Positions 1 to 7,519 are shown, counted from the stretch's first letter. The stretch is DNA of 9,308 nucleotides from an uncultured Actinotalea sp. (GCF_946885855.1 NZ_CAMPHH010000131.1:1-9308); one strand, 5' to 3'. Translations and numbers: made by a program. The notes: generated by a model from the letters alone, not told the origin.

Positions 1-203
1 CGGACCTCGTCGGCATGTCGACGACGCTCGAGGCCATCGCCGCGCGGCACGCCGGCCTGGAGGTGCTCGGGATCTCGCTCGTGACGAACCTCGCCGCGGG
101 GATCGGCGCGGAGCCGCTGTCCCACGAGGAGGTGCTCGAGGCGGGCCGGTCGGCCGGGCCGCGGATCAGCCGGCTGCTGGCCGAGATCGTGGGGAGGATC
201 TGA
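1..203 (+). CDS. punA: Purine nucleoside phosphorylase, C-terminal part (5' end outside window)
   Basis: Only the last 66 residues are present; the reading frame is open from base 3 and ends at TGA 201-203. The family cleaves purine (deoxy)ribonucleosides with phosphate to the free base and (deoxy)ribose-1-phosphate in the cytoplasm. The fragment starts with [18 protein letters not shown], which matches the GMST substrate-site segment of the low-molecular-weight trimeric PNPs, followed by [14 protein letters not shown], which carries the conserved Asn that contacts the purine base, and then the family's typical C-terminal helix ([10 protein letters not shown]). The ATG at 15 is the internal Met of GMST, not a start. 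The stop overlaps the next gene's ATG by one base (TGATG), indicating translational coupling with the phosphomutase. The same pair occurs in mycobacteria (deoD-pmmB). The family assignment is secure; specificity among purines cannot be read here. Confidence 0.93.
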   Translation, partial: DLVGMSTTLEAIAARHAGLEVLGISLVTNLAAGIGAEPLSHEEVLEAGRSAGPRISRLLAEIVGRI

Positions 204-2005
204 TGGCGACGGCCTTCGACCCGGCGCTCGCCGCGCGCGTGCGCACCTGGGCCGACGACGACCCCGACCCGCAGACGGCCGGGCACCTGCGGCTGCTGCT
301 CGAGCACGCCGAGGCGGACGAGGACCCCGAGGGCCTGCGGGAGGCCGCGCGCGCCGAGCTCGCCGACCGCTTCCGCGGCATGCTCGAGTTCGGCACCGCC
401 GGCCTGCGGGGGGCGCTGGGCGGCGGACCGAACCGGATGAACCGCGCGGTCGTGCTGCGCGCCGCGGCCGGGCTGGTCGCCTACCTCGTCGAGCGCCTCG
501 GGGCGTCCGCCTCGGGCGCGGGTGCAGCGGGCGACGGGCCGCGCGTCGTCATCGGGTACGACGCCCGCCACAACTCCGACGTCTTCGCGCGGGACACGGC
601 CGCCGTCGTCGTGGCCGCCGGAGGGCACGCCCTGCTCCTGCCCGAGCCGCTACCCACCCCGGTCCTCGCGTTCGCGGTCCGCCACCTCGGCGCCGACGCG
701 GGCGTCATGGTCACCGCGAGCCACAACCCGCCGCAGGACAACGGGTACAAGGTCTACCTCGGCGGCCGGGCCGTCACGGACTCCGGGCAGGGCGCGCAGA
801 TCGTCCCGCCGTACGACGCGGCGATCGCCGCGCACATCGCCTCCGTGCCGTCCGTGGCCTCGATCCCCCGCGCCGACGGCGGCTGGACCGTCCTCGGTCC
901 GGAGCTGCTCGACGCCTACCTCACGACGCTGCGCGGGCTGGAGACCCCGGGCGCGTCGCACGACCTGCGGATCGTCCTGACGCCGCTGCACGGCGTCGGC
1001 GGTCGCACGGCGGAGCGCGTGCTGCGCCACGCCGGGTTCGCGGACGTGCACCTGGTCCCGGAGCAGGCCGTGCCGGACCCGGACTTCCCGACCGTCGCCT
1101 TCCCCAACCCCGAGGAACCCGGCGCGATCGACCTCGCGCTCGCGCTCGCGGACACGGTGGGCGCCGACCTGGTCCTGGCCAACGACCCGGACGCCGACCG
1201 CTGCGCCGCTGCGGTGCGCGACCCCCGCGCGGCGCACACCGACTCCGCCGGCGGCCCGCAGACCGCACGGGGCAGCGGGTGGCGGATGCTGCACGGGGAC
1301 GAGGTCGGCGCACTGCTCGGTGAGGACATCGCCCGGCGCCTCGCCGGCTCGGGCGGAGTGCTGGCGAACTCGATCGTCTCCTCCCGGCTGCTCGGCCGGA
1401 TCGCCGCCGACCACGGGCTGTCCCACCGCGAGACCCTGACCGGCTTCAAGTGGATCTCCCGCGTCGACGGGCTCGTCTTCGGCTACGAGGAGGCCCTGGG
1501 CTACTGCGTCGACCCCGACCACGTCCGGGACAAGGACGGCCTGTCCGCGGCCCTGCTGCTGGCCCAGCTCGCGTCGCGGCTCAAGGCCGAGGGCCGGACG
1601 CTCCTGGACCAGCTCGACGAGCTGGCGGTCCGTCACGGGCTCCACCTCACCGACCAGCTCTCGGCCCGCTTCACGGACCTCGAGCGGATCCCGGAGACGA
1701 TGACCCGGGTCCGTCAGTCGCCCCCGACGACGCTCGCCGGCTCGCCGGTCGTCGACGTCGCCGACCTCGCCGAGGGCTCCGACGGCGTCCCCCCGACCGA
1801 CGGCCTGCGGCTGCTCGCGCGGGACGGCACGCGCGTCGTCGTCCGCCCGTCGGGGACCGAGCCCAAGGTCAAGTGCTACCTCGAGGTGGTCGTCCCGGTC
1901 GACGACGACGGCTCGGCGGACCCCGTGGGGGCGGCGCGGCGGACCGCGCGCGAGCGCCTCGACGCCGTCCGCGCCGACGTCGCGGCGGCCCTCGGCCTGG
2001 GCTGA
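203..2005 (+). CDS. pmmB: Phospho-sugar mutase (alpha-D-phosphohexomutase superfamily; probable phosphopentomutase/phosphomannomutase)
   Basis: A 600-residue cytoplasmic enzyme, about the normal length of the PGM2/PmmB branch. All four active-site loops are visible: the phosphoserine loop TASHNPPQDNGYK with catalytic Ser173, the Mg-binding loop NDPDADR with Asp328, Asp330 and Asp332, the sugar-binding loop FGYEEALGY (426-434), and the phosphate-binding loop RPSGTEPK (548-555). FGTAGLRG (63-70) is the N-terminal family signature. The segment GFKWISR, then EEALGY, then DKDGLSAA resembles eukaryotic PGM2 (which acts on phosphopentoses) and bacterial PgcA more than classical hexose mutases. The ATG at 203 overlaps the stop of the phosphorylase gene. 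From this I infer that it converts the ribose-1-phosphate made by that enzyme to ribose-5-phosphate; the annotation phosphomannomutase used in mycobacteria is the alternative. No damage is seen. Confidence 0.93.
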   Translation: MATAFDPALAARVRTWADDDPDPQTAGHLRLLLEHAEADEDPEGLREAARAELADRFRGMLEFGTAGLRGALGGGPNRMNRAVVLRAAAGLVAYLVERLGASASGAGAAGDGPRVVIGYDARHNSDVFARDTAAVVVAAGGHALLLPEPLPTPVLAFAVRHLGADAGVMVTASHNPPQDNGYKVYLGGRAVTDSGQGAQIVPPYDAAIAAHIASVPSVASIPRADGGWTVLGPELLDAYLTTLRGLETPGASHDLRIVLTPLHGVGGRTAERVLRHAGFADVHLVPEQAVPDPDFPTVAFPNPEEPGAIDLALALADTVGADLVLANDPDADRCAAAVRDPRAAHTDSAGGPQTARGSGWRMLHGDEVGALLGEDIARRLAGSGGVLANSIVSSRLLGRIAADHGLSHRETLTGFKWISRVDGLVFGYEEALGYCVDPDHVRDKDGLSAALLLAQLASRLKAEGRTLLDQLDELAVRHGLHLTDQLSARFTDLERIPETMTRVRQSPPTTLAGSPVVDVADLAEGSDGVPPTDGLRLLARDGTRVVVRPSGTEPKVKCYLEVVVPVDDDGSADPVGAARRTARERLDAVRADVAAALGLG

Positions 2006-2014
2006 CGGCGCGGG

Positions 2015-2050
2015 GCCGCCGCTCGGCGCCTGCGGCGCGTCGGTGGCGGC
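2015..2050 (+). other. GC-rich inverted repeat in the short gap after the mutase
   Basis: GCCGCC at 2015-2020 can pair with GGCGGC at 2045-2050, enclosing a smaller hairpin of GCGCC (2026-2030) with GGCGC (2034-2038) and a three-base loop. It lies in the 59-base gap between the mutase stop and the polymerase-like gene and ends just before that gene's ribosome binding site. There is no T-run. It could weakly attenuate or fold the leader, but chance pairing is likely in such GC-rich sequence. Confidence 0.25.
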
Positions 2051-2057
2051 GGAGAGG
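2051..2057 (+). promoter_or_regulatory. Ribosome binding site that sets the GTG start at 2065
   Basis: GGAGAGG lies seven bases before GTG 2065. It supports this GTG over the many upstream codons in the same open frame, which would read through an arginine- and proline-rich shadow of the mutase gene. Confidence 0.7.
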
Positions 2058-2064
2058 ATGTCCC

Positions 2065-3780
2065 GTGTACGTGGTGCTGCTCGACGGCCCGGCGGCGAGC
2101 CGGCCGGGCGTCGTCGCGCTCCAGGACGTGACCGACGACGGCGCGCCGGGCCGCCGCGTGGAGGTCCCCGCCGACGACGTCGCGGGCGCCGTCCGCGAGC
2201 GGGAGGCCTCCGACGCTCCGCGCTGGGCCTGGGACGACACCGCCCGCCGGTACCCGCCGCTCCTGGCAGCGGGCGTGCGGGTGCGCCGCGCCCACGATCT
2301 GCGGCTGTCCCACGCGATCCTGCGCCGGTCGACGCGCTGCGCGGGCTCCGCCCTCGCGCGCTCGGCGCCCGGCCCGTGGGACGCCATGGCGCCCGTCGTG
2401 GTGGCGACGGCGGCGGGCGCACCGGCGAGCCTGTTCGACGACCTGGACCTCCGGGCCCCGCAGGCCCCGATGCCGGACGTCCTGGCCGAGCTGCGGCTGC
2501 AGCTCGGGACCGTCGCGGAGGCGGACGAGCCGGGCCGACTGCGTCTGCTCCTCGCCGCGGAGTCGACCGGCGCCCTGCTCGCGGCGGAGATGCACCACGA
2601 CGGCCTGCCGTGGGACGCCGCCGCGCACGACGCCCTCCTGGAGGACCTGGTCGGGCCGCGCCCGCGACCCGGGGAGCGGCCGGCCCGCCTGGAGGAGCTG
2701 GCGGCCCGGGTGCGGACGCTCCTGGACCAGCCGGGCCTCAACCCCGACTCGCAGCAGGACCTGCTGCGGGCCCTGCGGCGCGCGGGCCTGGACGTCACCA
2801 GCACCCGGCGGCACGAGCTCGCCGCCTCGGCCCACCCCGTCGTGGAGCCGCTGCTGGAGTACAAGAAGCTCGCGCGCCTCCTCAGCGCGAACGGCTGGGC
2901 CTGGCGCGAGCAGTGGGCGCGCGACGGGCGGTTCCGGCCGGACTACGTCCCCGGGGGCGTCGTCACGGGTCGGTGGGCCACGAGCGGTGGGGGCGCCCTC
3001 CAGCTCCCGGCCGCCGTGCGGGGTGCCGTGCGCGCGGACCCGGGCTGGCGGCTCGTCGTCGCCGACGCGGCGCAGCTCGAGCCCCGCGTCCTCGCCGCGA
3101 TGGCCGGCGACCACGCCATGGCGGCGGCCGGACGCCGCGGCGACCTCTACGCCGGCGTCGTCGAGGCGGGCGCCGTCGCGACCCGCGAGCAGGCGAAGTA
3201 CGCGATGCTCGGCGCGATCTACGGCGCGACGACCGGCGCGGCGGCCGCGCTCATGCCCCAGCTGACGCGCGCCTACCCGCGCGCCGTCGGGCTCGTCGAG
3301 GAGGCCGCCCGTGCCGGCGAGCGGGGCGAGGTCGTCTCGACGTGGCTGGGGCGGACGTCGCCACCGCCGGGAGGGCACTGGCGGGCCGCCGTGGAGGCGG
3401 CGTCGGCCGAGGGCAGCCGCCCGGAGGAGACCCGCGAGGCCCAGCGGCTCCGGCGGGACCGCGGCCGGTTCACCCGGAACTTCGTGGTGCAGGGCACCGC
3501 GGCCGAGTGGGCGCTGTGCTGGATGGCCGCGCTGCGACGCCGTCTGCTGGACCTGCCGGGAGCGGAGGGCCCTCGCACGGCCGCACGCAGCCGCGGGCCG
3601 CACCTCGTGTTCTTCCTGCACGACGAGGTCGTCGTGCACACGCCCGCGGCGCTCGCCGGCGCCGTGGCGGACGCGGTCCGGGACTCCGCCGCCGAGGCCG
3701 GGAGCCTGCTCTTCGGGGCCTTCCCGGTGGCGTTCCCCCTCGACGTGTCCGTGGTGGAGTCGTACGACCAGGCAGCGTGA
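2065..3780 (+). CDS. 'Bifunctional 3'-5' exonuclease/DNA polymerase' family protein (family A polymerase-like)
   Basis: 571 residues from GTG 2065, with GGAGAGG seven bases upstream. The C-terminal half aligns by motif to the DNA polymerase I palm and fingers: TGRW (301-304, Arg equivalent to E. coli R668); motif A DAAQLEPR (334-341) with Asp334, Gln337 and Glu339; motif B from Arg374 through Lys378 to Tyr386-Gly387; NFVVQGTAAE (472-481), matching the Pol I segment with N845 and Q849; and motif C HDE (519-521). Polymerase carboxylates Asp334 and Asp520 are therefore kept. The residue at the Pol I F762 position is Leu382. The N-terminal part (1-165) looks like a shortened 3'-5' exonuclease fold (WDDTARRYPPLLAAGVRV, then HDLRLSHAIL), but I see no DxE metal motif, so exonuclease activity is doubtful. 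No 5'-nuclease domain is present. It is an actinobacterial family distinct from the true PolA; its cellular role is unknown to me, with repair or gap filling the natural guess. Confidence 0.88.
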   Translation: MYVVLLDGPAASRPGVVALQDVTDDGAPGRRVEVPADDVAGAVREREASDAPRWAWDDTARRYPPLLAAGVRVRRAHDLRLSHAILRRSTRCAGSALARSAPGPWDAMAPVVVATAAGAPASLFDDLDLRAPQAPMPDVLAELRLQLGTVAEADEPGRLRLLLAAESTGALLAAEMHHDGLPWDAAAHDALLEDLVGPRPRPGERPARLEELAARVRTLLDQPGLNPDSQQDLLRALRRAGLDVTSTRRHELAASAHPVVEPLLEYKKLARLLSANGWAWREQWARDGRFRPDYVPGGVVTGRWATSGGGALQLPAAVRGAVRADPGWRLVVADAAQLEPRVLAAMAGDHAMAAAGRRGDLYAGVVEAGAVATREQAKYAMLGAIYGATTGAAAALMPQLTRAYPRAVGLVEEAARAGERGEVVSTWLGRTSPPPGGHWRAAVEAASAEGSRPEETREAQRLRRDRGRFTRNFVVQGTAAEWALCWMAALRRRLLDLPGAEGPRTAARSRGPHLVFFLHDEVVVHTPAALAGAVADAVRDSAAEAGSLLFGAFPVAFPLDVSVVESYDQAA

Positions 3781-3789
3781 GCACCGGGC

Positions 3790-3819
3790 CGTGACCCCTC
3801 GGCCGGGCGGCCGGTCACG
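3790..3819 (+). terminator. Hairpin after the polymerase-like gene, possible terminator
   Basis: CGTGACC (3790-3796) pairs perfectly with GGTCACG (3813-3819), and GGCC (3801-3804) can pair with GGCC (3809-3812) inside it. It begins ten bases after the stop codon. No T-run follows, which is common for actinobacterial terminators, so function is inferred from position and stem strength. Confidence 0.5.
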
Positions 3820-3854
3820 CCGGCTTCGTCCGTCCCCGGCGGGGTCTGCTCGCC

Positions 3855-3898
3855 GCCCGCTGTGGTCCGCCGCGCTGTGGTCCTCCGTCCCAGCGGGC
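3855..3898. repeat. 15-base tandem repeat enclosed by an 8-base inverted repeat, upstream of the lipoprotein gene
   Basis: CGCTGTGGTCCGCCG (3858-3872) is followed directly by CGCTGTGGTCCTCCG (3873-3887), two copies with one mismatch. The block is flanked by GCCCGCTG (3855-3862) and its exact complement CAGCGGGC (3891-3898). It lies 28-71 bases before the lipoprotein start. A regulator binding two half-sites on one face of the helix is possible, but the 15-base period is not a whole helical turn; a slippage duplication is the simpler explanation. Confidence 0.5.
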
Positions 3899-3925
3899 AG
3901 GATGGACCGGGGAGAGGGGGCACCG

Positions 3926-4396
3926 ATGGGACACACCCGAGCTCGACATGTCGCCGGCCTCGCGCTCGCGACGTTCCTCCTCGTCGGCTGCGCGGCGGAC
4001 GCCGGCGGACCGGCGGGACCGGCCACCCCTGCGCCGACGCCCCCTTCCCCTGAGCAGACGGAGCCGACCGTGACCCTGACGCCCGAGCCCGAGCGCACCG
4101 CCACACCCCCGTCGTCCGTCGGCGCCACCGCGGCCGACGCCGTCGCCGACCTCGCGGAGCGCCTCGGTGTCGAGCCGGGAGAGGTCGCCGTGGTGCGCGA
4201 CGTCGCCGTGACGTGGCCGGACGGCTCCCTCGGCTGCCCCGCACCGGGTATGGCGTACACGCAGGCGCTGACCCCCGGCCGGCTCGTCGTGCTCGAGGCC
4301 GCGGGGACGACGGTCGAGTACCACTCGGGCGGCCGGCGCGGCCTGTTCCTGTGCGAGAACCCTCAGCCGCCGGTCGAGACGGAGACGGACCGCTGA
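3926..4396 (+). CDS. Secreted lipoprotein with conserved C-terminal cysteine domain
   Basis: 156 residues. The signal peptide has Arg/His near the start, a hydrophobic core (LALATFLLV) and lipobox LVGC, so Cys22 would be lipidated and the protein anchored outside the membrane. Residues 24-66 are a Pro/Thr-rich linker. The rest (about 67-147) is a compact domain: DAVADLAERLGVEPGEVAVV, then VTWPDGSLGCPAPGMAYTQ, then LFLCEN. I recognise this pattern (VTWPDGSLGCP.PGM.YTQ...C) from small exported proteins of several phyla, but know no function. Cys104 and Cys143 probably form a disulfide. The ATG at 3926 is preferred because GGAGAGG (3911-3917) sits eight bases upstream and it gives a normal signal peptide; an in-frame ATG at 3902 lacks a comparable site. 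The gene stands alone, with hairpins on both sides. Confidence 0.85.
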   Translation: MGHTRARHVAGLALATFLLVGCAADAGGPAGPATPAPTPPSPEQTEPTVTLTPEPERTATPPSSVGATAADAVADLAERLGVEPGEVAVVRDVAVTWPDGSLGCPAPGMAYTQALTPGRLVVLEAAGTTVEYHSGGRRGLFLCENPQPPVETETDR

Positions 4397-4401
4397 GACG
4401 C

Positions 4402-4438
4402 CGGACGGCGGGGGCCCCTCAGGGCACCCCGCCGTCCG
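4402..4438. terminator. Strong bidirectional terminator between convergent genes
   Basis: CGGACGGCGGGG (4402-4413) pairs perfectly with CCCCGCCGTCCG (4427-4438), twelve base pairs. Inside, GCCC (4414-4417) pairs with GGGC (4422-4425) around the loop CTCA, leaving one bulged A. It starts five bases after the lipoprotein stop and ends 15 bases before the stop of the convergent protease gene, so it can serve both transcripts. There is no marked T-run on either side. Confidence 0.85.
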
Positions 4439-4453
4439 TCCGCTCCTGCTGCG

Positions 4454-7400
4454 TCAGCCGGTGACCTCGACCAGCGTCAGGCCGAGCAGCTCGTCACCGC
4501 GTCGGTGGGCCACGGCGCCGAGGTGCTCGACACCCGCCTGCGCGTCGCCCCACTGCGCGACGACCTCGACCGAGGACCCGATGACGGCCGCGTCGGGCTT
4601 CGCCGTGATCTCCAGCGAGCCGTCGGTCGCGACGGGGACGAACCAGCTCTCGAGGTCGTACCCGATCGTCCCGCCGCCGGTCTGCCAGCCGTGGACGTAC
4701 ACGGTGTACGTCCCGGACTCCGGGAGCGTCAGCGTGACCAGCTCGTTCGTCCCGCCGTTCGTGCTGGCGGCCACCTGGTCACCGTCGGGGCCGACCACGA
4801 ACACGTCGAGGTCCGTGTCTGCCGTGCTCTCCACGAGTCGCCACCGGGCGACCGCGGTCGCGTCGACGGTGAACGCGTGGGCGGTCAGCCCCGCGCCGTC
4901 GTCAGGGGTGAACGGCGTCTGGTCCGGGTCCTGACCGACGGAGCCGGCCGTGCCCGTCGCCGGGACGAGGCCGTGGGCGGTCGCCTCGTACTCCCCCTCG
5001 TACCCGAAGGTCAACGGCACCCTGACGGCGCCGTCGGTGCCCGCGCCGGTGACCACCGGCGGGGCGTCGATCGCGACCGCGCGGACGGCGATCGGGCTGC
5101 GCACCTCGTACGGGCCCGCCTTGCCGTTCTTCGGGTTCCCCCGCAGCGACTGCCACGTGAGCGAGCCGAACGCGAACTCGCCCTCGGTCGCCTCGGTCGT
5201 GGTGCGCACGGTGATCGCGACCGTGACGGACTCGCCCCGGCGCAGGGTGAACTGCGCCGGCTCGACGCTGACGTCGAAGCCCTCGGGTGCGTCGATGCGC
5301 GCCCGGTAGGTGTGCGGGGCGTTCTCGGTCGCGACGCTCGTGAGCGTCCGGGTGACGGTCTGGCTGCCCGCGAGCTCACCGATCGCGAGCGAGGCGAGGT
5401 TGAGCCCGCTCGGGTCGGTCGGCACGCCGTCGGCTTCGAGCGCGCCGCAGGTCTGCGCCGCGCTGGACCCGAAGACGTCGGCCTCGATGCCGCAGAGGAA
5501 CCCGAGGTACTCGGTGAAGCCGGCGTCGTAGACCAGCCCCGGCTGGAACACCGAGCCCTTGTCCGTGCCGCTGGGGTCGATGTGCCCGGCACCCATGTCG
5601 AACGGGTCGGCCGGCGTCACGCCGTCCTCCTTGACGACGTCCTGACGCGCCGTCGTCATGATCGCGGACTTGGCCGCAGCGGGCGACCAGTCCGGGTGCG
5701 CCTGCTTGAGCAGGGCGAAGAGCCCGGCCACGTGCGGGCTGGACATCGAGGTCCCGCTGATCGACTGGAACAGCTGCCCGGGTGCGCCGAGGGTCGGCGT
5801 CGGGGTGTGCCCGGCGAGGATGTTCACACCAGGCGCGGTGACGTCGGGGACGATGACGTCCGCCGTCACCGCGTTCGGCCCCCGGGAGGAGAAGTCCGCC
5901 ATGACGGAGCCCTGCGCCGCGACGGTCTCGCCCCCCGTCAGCGCCACGGTGGCGGCGTCGCCCTGGGCGTCGATGTAGGCCTTGACGGCCTCGCCGGCGC
6001 TGAGGTTGACGTGCACGGACGGCACCCAGTGGTTGTCGGTGACCAGGGCGGCGTCGTCGCTGACGTCGTAGAGCACCATGCCGGCGCCCCCCGCCTCGTA
6101 CACGGCCTGGCTCTTCTCCACCCGCGCGTTCTGGCCGCGCTTGCACAGGACGACCGCGCCGTCCAGGTCCACCTCGAACGTGTCGACGAGGCACAGCTCG
6201 TTGCCGAGGTCCGCCGCGTCGACGACCCGGGTCGCCTCGAGGCCGCCCGTGATGCTCGCGCCGTCGAAGGTGCGCCCGTCGCCCAGGGTGACGGTGCCCG
6301 CGAATCCGCGGTCGTGCGTCGACGCACCGACGCTCGTCAGCCACGGGAAGACGGCCGGCGAGCCGACCGTCCCGGCCCCCGGGCCGGAGTTGCCCGCCGA
6401 GGTCGCGACGAAGATGCCGGCGTCGTTGGCGAAGAGGAAGGCGAGGTCGTCCACGCCGACCGGTCCGGCGCCGCCGCCGATGGAGTAGTTGATGACGTCG
6501 ACGCCGTCCGCGACCGCCTGGTCGATGCCCGCGGCGAGGTCGGAGGTGAAGCAGCCGAGGTCGCCGCACACCTTGTAGGCGATGACCTGGGCCCGCGGCG
6601 CGACGCCGCTCACGGCGCCGATCTGCGAGCCGAGGACCTCGGCCTGGACACCCGCGTTGCCCGCGGCGGTCGAGGCCACGTGCGTGCCGTGGCCGTCCGC
6701 GTCGCGCGCCGAGTCGTAGAGCTCGGGCCCGACGGTGCTGTTGTAGGCGGCCCGCATGTCACGGGCACCCAGGAGCTTGTTGGTGCACTCGAACGGTGCG
6801 TCGTCCTCGTTGCCGGGCGTGGTCCCGAACTCGCACGGGATCCCCTCGGCGACACCCACGGGGTCCGGGTAGGTGCCGTCGTCGGCGAACGACGGGTGCT
6901 CGGGCCAGATGCCGGTGTCGATGACGCCGACGACGACGCCCTCACCGGTGTAGCCCTCCGCCCACGCGGCGTCCTCGCCGGTGAGCCCGAGGAACTCCCC
7001 GGAGGCGTCGGTCTGCGGCTGCTGGAGCGCGTCGGTACGCACGGCGAGGACGCCGTCCTGCTTGGCCAGGCGCTGGGCCTGCTCCTCGCTGAGCTCGGCG
7101 GCGAAGCCGTTGACGGCGAAGCTGTACTCCACCTCGACCGCTGCCTCCGGGACGTCGGCGGCCTGCCGCGCCGCCCGCCGCTCGCCCTTGAGGTGCTGGA
7201 CGTACTCGCGCACGGACGGGTCGTCGGTGGTGACGCCCTCGCCCTCGACGGGCTTCGTGGCGGCGATGCCGGGCACGCCGCCGTCGTACGCGACCACCGG
7301 GTCGCTCTCCATGAGGACGACGTACCGGTCCTGCAGGAGCTCCTCCTCCTGGGCCGGGGTGACCGTCGTCCGGTCGTCCGCCGTGGTGGGCGGCGTGGTG

Positions 7401-7501
7401 GTGGTGACGCTCGTGGCGCCGACCTGCGCCGTGGCGGGCAACGCTGCCCCCACGATCGCGACGGAGGCCGCGAGCGTCGCGGCCATCGTCCTGCGTGACA
7501 T
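4454..7501 (-). CDS. Secreted subtilisin-like serine protease (S8 family, PA-insert type)
   Basis: 1015 residues from the ATG at 7501-7499. The signal peptide runs to ATA (23-25), with cleavage before Gln26; the n-region MSRR makes Tat export a weak alternative to Sec. An I9-type propeptide spans about 57-160. The catalytic domain starts near 186 with triad Asp195 (VIDTG), His271 (DGHGTHVAS) and Ser585 (SGTSMSSPHVAG), and oxyanion Asn371 (SAGNSGP). A protease-associated domain is inserted between His and Ser (about 420-525). A fibronectin-like domain (about 705-810) and a PPC-like beta domain (about 835-955, DTDLDVFVVGPDG and SGTYTVYVHGW) follow. Eight cysteines (223, 239, 312, 317, 437, 453, 670, 685) are spaced as possible disulfide pairs. 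The layout resembles plant cucumisin-type subtilases. It is an intact extracellular endopeptidase; the substrate is unknown. Earlier in-frame ATGs (7576, 7549) add only a polar extension; GGGGG lies just before the chosen start. Confidence 0.95.
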   Translation of the reverse strand: MSRRTMAATLAASVAIVGAALPATAQVGATSVTTTTPPTTADDRTTVTPAQEEELLQDRYVVLMESDPVVAYDGGVPGIAATKPVEGEGVTTDDPSVREYVQHLKGERRAARQAADVPEAAVEVEYSFAVNGFAAELSEEQAQRLAKQDGVLAVRTDALQQPQTDASGEFLGLTGEDAAWAEGYTGEGVVVGVIDTGIWPEHPSFADDGTYPDPVGVAEGIPCEFGTTPGNEDDAPFECTNKLLGARDMRAAYNSTVGPELYDSARDADGHGTHVASTAAGNAGVQAEVLGSQIGAVSGVAPRAQVIAYKVCGDLGCFTSDLAAGIDQAVADGVDVINYSIGGGAGPVGVDDLAFLFANDAGIFVATSAGNSGPGAGTVGSPAVFPWLTSVGASTHDRGFAGTVTLGDGRTFDGASITGGLEATRVVDAADLGNELCLVDTFEVDLDGAVVLCKRGQNARVEKSQAVYEAGGAGMVLYDVSDDAALVTDNHWVPSVHVNLSAGEAVKAYIDAQGDAATVALTGGETVAAQGSVMADFSSRGPNAVTADVIVPDVTAPGVNILAGHTPTPTLGAPGQLFQSISGTSMSSPHVAGLFALLKQAHPDWSPAAAKSAIMTTARQDVVKEDGVTPADPFDMGAGHIDPSGTDKGSVFQPGLVYDAGFTEYLGFLCGIEADVFGSSAAQTCGALEADGVPTDPSGLNLASLAIGELAGSQTVTRTLTSVATENAPHTYRARIDAPEGFDVSVEPAQFTLRRGESVTVAITVRTTTEATEGEFAFGSLTWQSLRGNPKNGKAGPYEVRSPIAVRAVAIDAPPVVTGAGTDGAVRVPLTFGYEGEYEATAHGLVPATGTAGSVGQDPDQTPFTPDDGAGLTAHAFTVDATAVARWRLVESTADTDLDVFVVGPDGDQVAASTNGGTNELVTLTLPESGTYTVYVHGWQTGGGTIGYDLESWFVPVATDGSLEITAKPDAAVIGSSVEVVAQWGDAQAGVEHLGAVAHRRGDELLGLTLVEVTG

Positions 7502-7519
7502 GTGACCCCCATGATCGAA

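Noticed and set aside
1450..2064. N-terminal extension of the polymerase-like protein to 776 residues
   Set aside because: The extension overlaps the mutase gene in another frame and is Arg/Pro-rich. GTG 2065 has a good ribosome binding site and gives the usual family length.
1876..4260. Long minus-strand open frame of about 790 codons opposite the polymerase-like and lipoprotein genes
   Set aside because: It is antisense to genes with clear motifs and its protein is a mix of Arg/Gly/Pro runs with no fold-like pattern. Long antisense frames are expected in such GC-rich DNA.
4505..7498. Plus-strand open frame of about 1000 codons opposite the protease gene
   Set aside because: It mirrors the protease codons, giving a monotonous Arg/Asp/Val/Gly-rich product without domains, whereas the minus strand has a full subtilase with signal peptide and triad.
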